Shown piece by piece: positions 54,772 to 64,000 of a DNA stretch of 64,000 nucleotides (position 1 is its first letter; every line of letters begins with the position of its first letter). Source of the stretch: Locusta migratoria (lineage: Eukaryota > Arthropoda > Insecta > Orthoptera > Acrididae). Below the pieces are notes generated by a model. That model was not told the DNA's origin and did not search any database. It saw only the letters and a program-made list of their open reading frames with translations. The position numbers were made by a program, and so were the translations under genes. Location: NCBI GenBank assembly GCA_026315105.1, contig CM048746.1:563779940-563843939 (forward strand), read 5' to 3'.

Positions 54772-56911
54772 GCTTCGCTAAATGTCGAAATTCCCAAATG
54801 CACCAATAATAAACGAAAAATATATCTATTCAATAAAGCAGATAAAAATTCGCTTCACGCTTTCCTGAGTGATAATCTCCAGTCTTTCAAAACTAAAAAT
54901 GCGAGTGTAGATCAGTTGTGGCTTACTTTCAAAGACATAATATCAGTAGCAATCGAGAGATTTATACCAAATAAATTAATAAAAGAGGGGGCTGACCCCC
55001 CGTGGTACACAAAACAGGTCAGATCACTGTTGCAGAAACAAAGAAAAACCCATGCAAAATTTAAAAAGACACAGAATCCACAAGACTGGCAACCTTTTAC
55101 TGAAACTCGAAACCTAGCGCGGACTTCAATGCGAGAAGCCTATAGTAGCTACCACAATGAAATCCTGTCTCGTAATCTTGCAGAAAATCCAAAGAAATTC
55201 TGGTCATATGTGAAGTACACTAGCGGCAAAACACAAACAATACCTTCACTACGCGATAGCAATGGTAATACTACCGACGACAGTACTGCTAAGGCAGAAT
55301 TACTAAACACAGCTTTCCGAAATTCGTTCACCAAAGAAGACGAAGTGAACACTTCAGTATTCAATCCAAGAACAGCTGCCAGCATGCGAAACTTAGTAGT
55401 AGATGTTCCTGGAGTAGTAAAACAACTTAAGTCACTAAACAGAAACAAATCTCCCGGGCCAGATTGTATACCAACTAGATTCCTCTCAGAGTATGCTGAT
55501 GCAATAGCTCCGTACTTAGCTATAATTTACAACCGATCACTCAGCGAAAGATCTGTACCCAAAGACTGGAAAGTTGCCCAAGTTACTCCAATATTCAAGA
55601 AAGGTAATAGGAGTGATCCCCAAAATTACAAACCAATCTCATTGACGTCGATTTGCAGTAGGATTTTGGAACATATACTTTGTTCGAATATTATGAACTA
55701 CCTCGAAGAGAACGACCTATTAACCAATAGTCAACACGGATTCAGAAAGTATCGCTCTTGCGAAACACAGCTTGCCCTTTATTCACATGAAGTGTTAAGT
55801 GCCATCGACAAGGGATCTCAAATCGATTCCATATTTCTGGATTTCCGGAAGGCTTTTGATACTGTACCCCACAAGCGGCTTCTAATGAAATTGCGTGCTT
55901 ATGGAATATCTTCCCAATTGTGCGATTGGATTCACGATTTCCTATCAGAAAGGACACAGTTCGTTGTAATTGACGGTAAGTCATCGAGTAAAACAGAAGT
56001 GATATCTGGCGTTCCACAGGAAAGCGTTACAGGTCCCCTACTCTTCCTCGTGTTTATAAACGATTTAGGAGACAATCTGAATAGCTCCCTTAGACTGTTC
56101 GCGGATGATGCTGTCGTTTATCGGTTAGTGAAGTCAACAGAGGATCAAAAGCAAATGCAAAGCGATTTAGACAAAATTTCTACTTGGTGCGAAAATTGGC
56201 AGTTGACACTAAATAAAAACAAGTGTGAAGTAATACACATGACTACTAAAAGAAATCCGCTGAACATCAATTACGCTATAAATCAGTCAAACCTTAAGGT
56301 CGTAAATTCTACCAAATACCTAGGAGTTACAATTACTAACAACTTTGACTGGAGAGAACACATAGAAAATACTGTGGGGAAGGCGAATCATAGGTTACGT
56401 ATCATTGGCAGAACGCTTCGAAGATGCACCAGCTCCACCAAAGAGATTGCCTACATCACACTTGTGCGTCCTCTCCTGGAGTACTGTTGCTTGTGGGACC
56501 CTCACCAGCTGGGACCAACGTAAGACATTGAGAATGTTCAGAGAAGGGCAGCTCGTTTTGTTTTATCATGTTAAGGGGGCGAAAGCGTCACGGAAATGTT
56601 GCACGAATTGGGGTGGAAATCATTAAAAGAAATACGTCATTCATTGCAGCGTGTTCTGTTTGCGAAGTTTCAATCACCGAATTTTACTTCTGAATGTGAA
56701 AATATTTTGCTAGCACCCACCTACTTAGGGAGACATGACCATCCCAATAAAATAAGAGAAATCAGATTTAAAACGGAACGATTTAGGTGTTCTTTCTTCC
56801 CCCGCGCTATTAGAGAATGGAACGGTAGAGAAAAGTTATGAAAGTGGTTAATGAACCCTCTGCCAGGCACTTAAATGTGATTTGCAGAGTATCTATGTAG
56901 ATGTAGATGTA
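54772..56911 (+). pseudogene. LINE family A copy 5, long copy
   Basis: A 585-residue frame (54766-56523) covers the linker after a lost endonuclease, the RT and part of the C-terminal domain. Blocks: NRNKSPGPDCIPTRFLS, KVAQVTPIFKKGNRSDP, HGFRKYRSCETQL, FLDFRKAFDTVPHK and LFADDAVVY with an intact Asp pair. The VPQG block reads VPQE. A GAA-to-TAA change stops it at 56521-56523, and TAA follows again near 56573; the remainder runs at 56596-56841. The 3' tail ends ATGTAGATGTAGATGTA. The 5' end is truncated near 54772. Confidence 0.93.
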
Positions 56912-57015
56912 CCACGAATAGCATAATGCGCTGCTAGGTGATCTCAATACAACGCCTGACTGCCATATATATGGTTGCTACTGAATACTGTCATTGAGAC
57001 GAAACTTCGTAGTGA

Positions 57016-57345
57016 AGTTCGAAGTAGGAGCTGAGCATTGTGAACGAAGCAAATGTAATAAGGTCCGATGGCCTCTCCTTCGAAGGCATTCTGTTGGTGA
57101 AATGTCTGGAGCAGGTAAAAGGAGATGTGAGCTGATCAATATCATCAGTGCATTGTCCCTTGATTGTCAGCCTCTAAGTTTTGACATTTCTGTCTTGAAT
57201 GTGCGAACGAAACGTTCGGCATCGTCGTTTCGAAAAAGCTCCTGTCATGACTTTTTAAAATTCTGTCACCTTTGTAGAATAACGCAAATTCGCCAGAAGA
57301 AAATGGCGGTCCGTTGTCACACTATTGTTTATGGCAAGCCTTCTA
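57016..57345 (-). pseudogene. Ty3/Gypsy integrase fragment
   Basis: The minus strand reads CDNGPPFSSGEFALF (second catalytic Asp region), then after a frameshift AERFVRTFKTEMSKLRG and SPTECLRRRGHRTLLHLL. This is the usual order in Ty3/Gypsy integrase core ends. No other pol domains or LTRs are visible nearby. Confidence 0.75.
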
Positions 57346-57439
57346 ATGAAAATACTGACACAAGTGATTTGATAGTGCTAGCAGCATTCGTGGAATACCT
57401 AAGAATCAGAAAAGGATATTTACTATATATATATCTACG

Positions 57440-57780
57440 ATAAACAAGCAAGGAATCAAGGAAACTGTACGCGCCAGTTTAATACTAACTGTCAGAGAGG
57501 TTGCAGAAGTTGTATCATGTCATGAAATCCTGACAAACCATATTAGAGTGAATCGTTTTCATCCCACGACTTATGAATCAAGACCAGAAAAACCATCGAT
57601 TCGCAATCTGTCAAGAGGTTTTGGATGGCGTAGAAACGAAGATTATTACTGTTGACGAGATGTGGGTCTATGATTATGATGCTGACACCGAGGGTCAGTC
57701 ATGACAATTGATTGGAAAAAGATATCCAAGCCCAAAACTTCGTCAAGTCAAAGGTCGAAGCAATTATGACAGTTTTCTTT
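57440..57780 (+). pseudogene. mariner transposase, N-terminal and first catalytic part
   Basis: VREVAEVVSCHEILTNHIR, then RKNHRFAI and TKIITVDEMWVYDYDADTE with the first catalytic Asp (usual block DETWVY). A stop and frameshifts are present. Coding similarity stops at 57780 and the C-terminal end reappears at 59005. Confidence 0.75.
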
Positions 57781-57835
57781 AGGCTAGAAAGGAAACAGCC
57801 GCCAATTGCAGGGTTGCAGATTTATTCACAATCGG

Positions 57836-57862
57836 TTTCGGGCAATTACTGTCCTTCTTCAG
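57836..57862 (-). ncRNA. hammerhead-like core inside insertion in mariner
   Basis: On the minus strand: CTGAAGA, A, GGACAGTAATTGCCC, GAAACCG. The stem has one mismatch and one G-T pair. It starts 55 bases after the mariner break. Confidence 0.3.
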
Positions 57863-59000
57863 GTACCTGTACAGGAAACAGTTACAGAAAAATATACAAA
57901 TACAACTATTACATAAAAATCGCCGTGTAATCACGGAATTAAAGTGTACATAAAGCTTTCTTAAAAGTAACAGAATTTGAAATATTAATACGCTATTCTG
58001 CTGCATATTGATAAAATAAGGAACTATACAAAACATTAAGTTCATATAAACGAATCATTTTTATTTATTTACATTAATTGTGCCCTGTAGGTTTCCTCAC
58101 AGCATTTTGCAATAACACTGAACATCATGTAAAGAGATTACGCTAGAAATCGTAAACTAAGTTGTTAATATGTACATCTTTGAATAATCTATGTAGTAAG
58201 CGTAACAAGAAATAGGAAATAAAGTTATAGGAGGTAAGGGTCATATAATACAGTAATTTTAGAACCGCCTTGCAGAGCTGTATACTATGTTTGAAGTAAA
58301 GGATGATGATATCAAAGACAGATGGCACCATGGAACGAAATATTTCAGTATTAACAGCTAGCATTGATGTAGGAAGGTTAGTAGGGAGGTAGCCGACGTA
58401 ATAAAGTAACTATCATAGCATACAAAACCTAAAGTAGTTAACTAGGTGCAGCTTAGTATGATATATGGGAGGAGGGTGTGTTATAGAGATACTGAAGATT
58501 GGTTGATGAGGATCATTTGAAATGGTGAAAGTGATTAATGTTAGTAGGGGTGGTGCTGTTGGTGGGACAGTACGTTAGGTGAGACCGTAAAGGATGGAAA
58601 TAATACAACATTGGTGAAGTGATTTCATAGCAGCGTTGAAATGTGTGAAGTACTAGTTCATTGTTAATTAACAGTAATATACTGGTGGTTCTTTCGTTTC
58701 TAACCTACAAAACACAGTTGCTGCCATTGATAAAACGTTCAATAGTTCTCTTTGTTTTTGAAGGATAAGTTTATGGTGAATTAGTGCCTTAGAGAAAAAT
58801 TGTTAATCGGTTGTGGTATGGGGAATTGTTGAACGTCTGCGAGAAAATGACGACGAAAATGGCTTGAAATTTGGAGAGTGAATCAAGATAACCAAAGCAC
58901 ATTCATCCTTTTTGGTGTCTGACGTGCAGTAGAAACGACTTCGCCGTGTTGTCCCATCCTTCCAGACGAGGTCCAACCGGATTTTTTAAAATTGTTTTTA
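57863..59000. other. A+T-rich sequence between mariner halves
   Basis: No coding content recognised. It probably belongs to the insertion that splits the mariner gene. Confidence 0.4.
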
Positions 59001-59004
59001 TTTT

Positions 59005-59210
59005 TTATTTACGAAGCCGAAAACTTCGCTGAAAGGAAGCATATTTGCAACTAAAGACGGGATAGAGGGAATTCTTCAGACGGCGCATGAGCTTAACTTT
59101 GTTCCAGAGGCGTATCAAGACTGCTTACGGACGTGGAACCTGCGTGGGAGACGGTATATCACTCGTGGAGGACAGAACAAATATTTCGAAGCCGACCATG
59201 CGCTATAATT
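59005..59210 (+). pseudogene. mariner transposase C-terminal part
   Basis: The frame reads LFTKPKTSLKGSIFATKDG, then WNLRGRRYITRGGQNKYFEA and ends at TAA. LKGxxF...W..R....I..GG.YFE is the mariner C-terminus. It plausibly completes the fragment at 57440-57780. Confidence 0.65.
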
Positions 59211-60187
59211 AAATGGTAAGCATAGAAAAGTTTTGTAGACAAACTTCCGGAATGTTTTCAACAAACCTCGTACACTAGCTGCAGTATGTTTTCCTTGCAC
59301 CAGAGAACAGGTGTGCTTAACAGCGTTTAGAGGGAGTGTAGCTCTTTGCATCTTCTAGTCCTTCTCATTCCGGCGGTAAACGGAGCAGCTAAATAAACTC
59401 TTAGTCAGCCTAAGTGTCTATTAAAAGTGAGCTAGTTGTTTGTTTATACCGTCTTACTCAAAGAACAAGTAGTTATAGACATTTTTATCTTGAGGGAAGC
59501 CGTCACTGAGCTATGTGCAGTTGTAGTAGACAATTTACGTGTCTAGTGTAATAAAAATTTATGCACCATTGATATGACCCTTTTTCAGATCGTATTTTCT
59601 CTTCGGGGCGTTTTCCATCTTGCCGTGTTTAAACCCGATTCTCACTGGATGACACGAAAAGAAGTGCCGACACAACATTCTGAAACATATAGCAAGAATC
59701 GTGAACAATCAACAATTATCAGGAGCGATCGGAAGTTAAGCTGATTTCACGTTTGTTCATGTTGCAGGAAAGGATATTCCATAACGATTTAACTTTTATG
59801 GAGGAAAAGCAGCTCATTTTCTTTCCAGTAGCCCAAAACAGAGAATTGCTGATTTTGACCGCTGGGGTTTGAAGCGAAATCAGTCATCTAACTCGTCCTG
59901 AGCCGTTCCATTAAGTTCGGATCGATACTCTGGTTAAGTCAATCAATTTCAGGAAACATAATGTTCGCAAAAAGTGGTCTTACATATACTGAGGCGACAA
60001 AGCCATAAGATAGCGATATCCAAAAAGAGAGATCGCGGTAGTGTTGCGTGCACTAGGTACATTTCCCTAGTGTTTTCTGTATTGTATCGTTTGCTCGATA
60101 CCTAATATTTTTATCCAGGAAAGGATGACTAAGCGTAGCATATCGAACCACCAACACAACACAGAAGAGACTAGCAAGATAATGATA
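59211..60187. other. intergenic sequence
   Basis: ACTGAGGCGACAAAGCC near 59989 may be an insect MITE or SINE start; nothing else is recognised. Confidence 0.35.
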
Positions 60188-60231
60188 ATGTTTGTTAAGC
60201 TTATGGGGTCATGTTTCTAAACTTGCAAACT
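60188..60231 (-). mobile_element. SINE, first half, interrupted by LINE C
   Basis: ATGTTTGTTAAGCTTATGGG and CTAAACTTGCAAACTAC are the 3' region of the common SINE on the minus strand. The rest continues at 61872. Confidence 0.75.
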
Positions 60232-61680
60232 ACAAGCCCAGTACTAAGCCATATTTGTAATTTTTCCTTTCAGAATGGTGAGTTTCCTAACAGATTAAAG
60301 TACTCAGTAGTGAAACCGCTTTATAAAAAAGGAGAAAGGGATAATGTAGACAACTATAGACCTATTTCTATGCCATCGGTTTTTTCCAAAGTTATTGAAA
60401 AGGCTGTATATTCAAGATTAATTGATCATTTCAGTTCACATAATTTCCTGTCAAACGTACAGTTTGGTTTTAGAAGTGGTTTAACGACCGAAAACGCTAT
60501 ATTTTCGTTTCTCTGTGAGGCACTTGATGGGTTAAATAAGAGGCTACGGACATTAGGCGTCTTCTTTGATTTAACAAAAGCGTTTGATTGTGTTGATCAC
60601 AAAATATTGTTGCAGAAGTTGGAACATTATGGAATACGGGGAGTAGCCCACAACTGGTTCACCTCTTACTTTAATAATAGACAACAGAAGGTAATTCTCC
60701 GCAATGTAGAAAATGGCTATGACGTGCAATCCCAATGGGGCACAATTAAGTATGGGGTGCCCCAGGGGTCTGTTTTGGGACCACTGCTGTTTCTTATTTA
60801 TATAAATGATATGCCTTCGAGTATAACAGGTGATTGTAAAATATTTTTGTTTGCTGATGATACCAGCTTGGTAGTGAAGGATGTTGCTCGTAATATTGAC
60901 ACAGTATCAAATAATGCAGTTCAAGAGATAAGTTCATGGCTAATAGAAAACAAGTTGATGTTAAATCACAGTAAAACTCAGTTTTTACAATTTCTAACAC
61001 ATAATTTGACGAAATCTGACATTATGATTACACATAATGGGCATGTGATAAGTGAGACTGAACAGTTCAAATTTCTAGGTGTTCATATAGACAGTAAGCT
61101 GTCATGGAAAGCCCATGTTCAGGATCTTGTTCCAAAACTAAATTCTGCTATATTTACCATTAGAACAATATCTGAGATAAGTGATTTTTCAACACGAAAA
61201 GTAGTCTATTTCGCTTACTTTCACTCACTTATGACGTACGGCATTGTTTTTTGGGGTAACTCGCCTGATGCAAAAAGGATATTTCTGGCTCAAAAACGGG
61301 CGGTTCGAGCAATATCTGGTGTAAGTTCGCGAACGTCATGTCGACCCCTTTTCAGTAGTCTGGGAATTTTGACTCTGGCGTCACAATACGTTTTTTCTTT
61401 AATGTCGTTTGTTGTTAATAATATCAGCTTATTCCCACGAGTTAGTAGCTTTCACTCGGTGAATACTAGACAGATGTCTAATCTACATTTGCACCACACC
61501 ACCTTAACACTTGTGCAGAAAGGGGTGCAGTATTCTGCGGCATACATTTTCAATAAGCTACCACAAGAACTTAAGAATCTTAGCACTAATCCACATGCTT
61601 TCAAATCTAAATTGAAGAGTTACCTCGTGGCTCACTCCTTTTATTCTGTCGAGGAACTCCTAGAAAAGTTAAACAATTAA
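60211..61680 (+). CDS. LINE family C reverse transcriptase, uninterrupted frame
   Basis: This 489-residue frame is the best-preserved RT in the window. Blocks: VVKPLYKKGERDNVDNYRPI (33-52), FFDLTKAFDCVDHK (118-131), YGVPQGSVLGPLLF (181-194), IFLFADDTSLVV (211-222, both Asp present), and a C-terminal region ending KLKSYLVAHSFYSVEELLEK. Element homology starts at about 60232, so the first seven or so residues come from SINE DNA and the ATG is not native. The N-terminal endonuclease is absent, so it is a 5'-truncated copy that cannot move by itself. CR1/jockey-like style; exact clade unknown. Confidence 0.92.
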   Translation: MFLNLQTTSPVLSHICNFSFQNGEFPNRLKYSVVKPLYKKGERDNVDNYRPISMPSVFSKVIEKAVYSRLIDHFSSHNFLSNVQFGFRSGLTTENAIFSFLCEALDGLNKRLRTLGVFFDLTKAFDCVDHKILLQKLEHYGIRGVAHNWFTSYFNNRQQKVILRNVENGYDVQSQWGTIKYGVPQGSVLGPLLFLIYINDMPSSITGDCKIFLFADDTSLVVKDVARNIDTVSNNAVQEISSWLIENKLMLNHSKTQFLQFLTHNLTKSDIMITHNGHVISETEQFKFLGVHIDSKLSWKAHVQDLVPKLNSAIFTIRTISEISDFSTRKVVYFAYFHSLMTYGIVFWGNSPDAKRIFLAQKRAVRAISGVSSRTSCRPLFSSLGILTLASQYVFSLMSFVVNNISLFPRVSSFHSVNTRQMSNLHLHHTTLTLVQKGVQYSAAYIFNKLPQELKNLSTNPHAFKSKLKSYLVAHSFYSVEELLEKLNN

Positions 61681-61869
61681 GCTAATTTATTTTTTCTTTA
61701 TTGATTCTTTTCACTTTGTCTTAAGATTGTCGTGTGCAAAGGACTACTTAAAATTTTTCTATTACCATTATTGTGTAACAATTAATGTATTGACTTGTTC
61801 CATGACCATGGAGTCTTACTCCTGAAGTGGGTCCTATGGAACAGAAAAAACAAATAAATAAATAAATAA
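61681..61869 (+). repeat. LINE C 3' UTR with terminal stem-loop and (AAAT)n
   Basis: TGTTCCAT (61796-61803) and ATGGAACA (61836-61843) can pair, just before an (AAAT) array. A 3' stem-loop next to short repeats is typical of the region recognised by LINE RT. Copy 1 has the same pairing sequences with a SINE between them. Confidence 0.75.
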
Positions 61870-61871
61870 AA

Positions 61872-61950
61872 CTTATGAAATAACTTAGACTAAAGACAAC
61901 ACAAACATCCATGCCCGAAGCAGGATTCGAAACCCCGACGGTAAACGAAA
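61872..61950 (-). mobile_element. SINE, second half
   Basis: ACTTATGAAATAACTTAGAC, AAACATCCATGCCCGAAG and GCAGGATTCGAAACCCCGAC (B-box complement) continue the SINE started at 60188. Confidence 0.8.
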
Positions 61951-62418
61951 TGAGAATCCCATAATAACTTGCGGCTGTGGCTCTTTGTCGAGATGGATTC
62001 AAGTTCATAAAGTCCTACTTACATTCGTGAGACAACAACAATATAAATAATTCCTAAAGTATGCTAAAGTGAGACATTTACGACAAGCTCAACAGACGAT
62101 TCTAGGACAATAAAATCCATGAAGAAAGTAAGGATGCAAGATGGAATGATTATAGTGTGGTCACAATAACTTACAACTCTACACCCGTAAAGCAGTAACA
62201 GTACTTTCTAAGAGTGAAAAGAGAAGCACAGCTATCAGACAAAATTAGATTCACCTTCATAATGAAAACATGGCGGATTCGGCTGTTCAAAATATGTCTC
62301 TACTGGAGTTTCTTGGAGCTGGACAAACTCAAGCTGTATTGTAGCTTCCATTGTGGAAACAAATGCCGAAGTATGCTGGCCTAAAGTCAAACTCTCAGCA
62401 GCCACTGCCGTACAAAAT
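61951..62418. other. intergenic sequence
   Basis: No recognised feature. Confidence 0.4.
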
Positions 62419-62532
62419 CACAAGCAGGTGTATAAAATACCATGGTGGTTTGCATGTAAAGTGTTGCATGATATGCACAAGCAGGTGTATAAAATACCAT
62501 GGTGGTTTTCATGTAAAGTGTTGCATAATATT
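62419..62532. repeat. 57-bp tandem duplication
   Basis: CACAAGCAGGTGTATAAAAT begins at 62419 and again at 62476; the units differ at few positions. Probably a recent local duplication. Confidence 0.92.
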
Positions 62533-63480
62533 TTACTAAGAGTGACAGTTTAAATATGTGTCCGATCTATTATTTACTACAATTAACTTAGTAATGTCAT
62601 AAATTACGCTGTTCGAGTCACAAATATAATATTAATAAATGTGATAAACTGAATACTTATATGACTGACGTCCTAACATATAGAACAACCTGTAAATAAC
62701 ATAATAATCAGTATTTAGACAGGAAACTAATTTGATTGGTTGTATGATTCCGTCACACTTTGAAATTAGGCAGCCATAGCCTGAAGGTCATTATTTATGA
62801 ATTTTTTGGTAATATTTTTGGTGAATCTGAACGTGTATCATCCTTATAGCTTTATTTTGTATGTGAAAGTCGTCCATGATTTATTATCTCAGTCCATGTT
62901 TGTAACTACTGCACATTATAATGTCTTTGTAACTGCGATGTAGCATCTGCGCTACAGCAGCTTCTTTGACTGCTGAGGCGAGCAGTAGAGAGTGAGCTGT
63001 TGAGCAGAAGAGTCGATTGTGGCCTAGACTAGCTGACAGACGTATGGCAAAGATGTTGTGTACTAAGGTTGAATTGGTCAGCAATGATTGTATTGAGTTT
63101 GGTTTATTTCACTCTATATTTATGAATACAAAATTATTATATTGGACAGTGGATTCTGTATCAAGAGGAAGAGAATATTTGTATGGAACGGAATTGTATA
63201 AAGCCATTGTATTATATTGAAGACTCAACAAAGGCACGTTTCTTTAATTCAATAAATAACTTAATAATTACTAATTTTTCTTATTTCAGCTCAACCTCGT
63301 CCCTCATTTTCCTGATTGTGGCATTTTTTATTTTTTGTGTGTGGTACGTGTTGAGTTTATTGAGAAAAAATGTAAATGTAAATGTTCGCGTAATCAGTCC
63401 TTACATGGCACTGAATCTGACTGTCAGAAATAATGTTCACAGAAGTACATATTGTTTCCGTGACAAATAAAACACATCAC
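62533..63480. other. A+T-rich intergenic sequence
   Basis: No feature recognised. Short frames have no domain support. Confidence 0.4.
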
Positions 63481-63544
63481 CAAAATTAATTCAGTCTTAT
63501 TAGGGTTAACAAGCCACAGAAACCATTCACCGGGTACAGCTAGT
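63481..63544 (+). mobile_element. Helitron-like 3' end (weak)
   Basis: CACCGGGTACAGCTAG|T ends like the Helitron at 54606. The matching 5' end was not identified. Confidence 0.25.
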
Positions 63545-64000
63545 AATGATATAAATTAATATAAAAGCACAGCACCGACTTAGAACATGCGTGTAACAGT
63601 GGTGGAGAAATCCACGTTAGGAACTCGTCCTCACCAATGCAAATGAAATACGTAAACCAGAGCCGTCACAGAATTTCTGGAAACTACATTCTAACAGGCC
63701 ACTAATTTGCCGGTGCCGTATAATTAACACAGTAAACTTGGCAGGTAGCAACGTATATGTTAATGACGCATATCTCCGAGTTGGGCGAACAGTCAGTATT
63801 TACGTCACAAGAGACAATGCCTGCGTTTGAAGCGGTTCATAAACAGTGATGACGTGTTGAAAACTGGCCACATGCCGCGCATCCATTAAAGAATAAACAC
63901 TGTAATTCTAGTCTTCTACGCGGGCACAAAATAAAGCAAACAATAACGACTAATGGGATATCCGAAAGCAGCTATTAACGTCTTATGCTCTAGAGGGCGC
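63545..64000. other. unassigned sequence to window end
   Basis: No feature recognised. Confidence 0.4.

Noticed and set aside
56994..57443. Plus-strand 149-residue frame
   Set aside because: It is antisense to the Ty3/Gypsy integrase fragment.
59115..59351. Minus-strand 78-residue frame
   Set aside because: It overlaps mariner C-terminal text on the plus strand and has no domain of its own.

Overview
This window is repeat-dense nuclear DNA from an animal, most likely an insect with a very large genome. The mix of elements resembles locusts and grasshoppers (Schistocerca-like): tRNA-derived SINEs whose 3' part contains AGGGACTGATGACC, LINEs ending in (GTAGAT)n, RTE-type LINEs, mariner, hAT, piggyBac and Helitron ends. 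The host assignment is inference from memory of such repeats. Nothing bacterial is present: no operons, ribosome binding sites, CRISPR arrays or rRNA. I found no complete host protein-coding gene, and almost every long reading frame belongs to a transposable element.

Layout. 1-1.24 kb: a LINE entering from the left edge. 1.24-1.68 kb: a CpG-rich island with a possible first coding exon. 2-6.1 kb: LINE fragments and SINEs. 6.1-7.3 kb: inverted repeats. 7.8-11.1 kb: two direct copies of a Helitron-like repeat, one carrying an RTE fragment. 12.2-14.2 kb: a Penelope-like 3' end and a decayed LINE. 14.6-19.9 kb: SINEs, then a mariner element split by an RTE LINE. 20-21.4 kb: a foldback element and a mariner remnant. 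22-23.7 kb: a solo LTR. 24.1-28.8 kb: hAT and piggyBac elements around a decayed zinc-binding protein gene. 29-35.1 kb: five LINE pieces, some joined through their microsatellite tails. 35.2-39.2 kb: a TIR element and a decayed pogo/Tigger-type transposase gene. 39.2-45.6 kb: a possible LTR, a decayed THAP exon, two TIR elements and a foldback with 54 T. 46-47.8 kb: a second copy of the 22-kb LTR. 49.4-50.7 kb: an RTE copy on the minus strand. 52.9-54.6 kb: a Helitron. 54.8-56.9 kb: a LINE nearly identical to the one at the left edge. 57-59.2 kb: Ty3/Gypsy and mariner remnants. 60.2-61.9 kb: the best-preserved LINE reading frame, inserted inside a SINE. The remainder is A+T-rich sequence without recognisable content.

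These genes do not cooperate in a pathway. The window is a stratigraphy of insertions, and target-site duplications (TSDs) allow many to be placed in order. The most unusual feature is a structural motif (CTGANGA, one base, a short hairpin, GAAA) found six times, once next to Penelope-like coding sequence and several times in foldback arms. It resembles the hammerhead ribozyme cores known from Penelope-like elements, but all copies have one extra base before stem II and I could not complete the fold.
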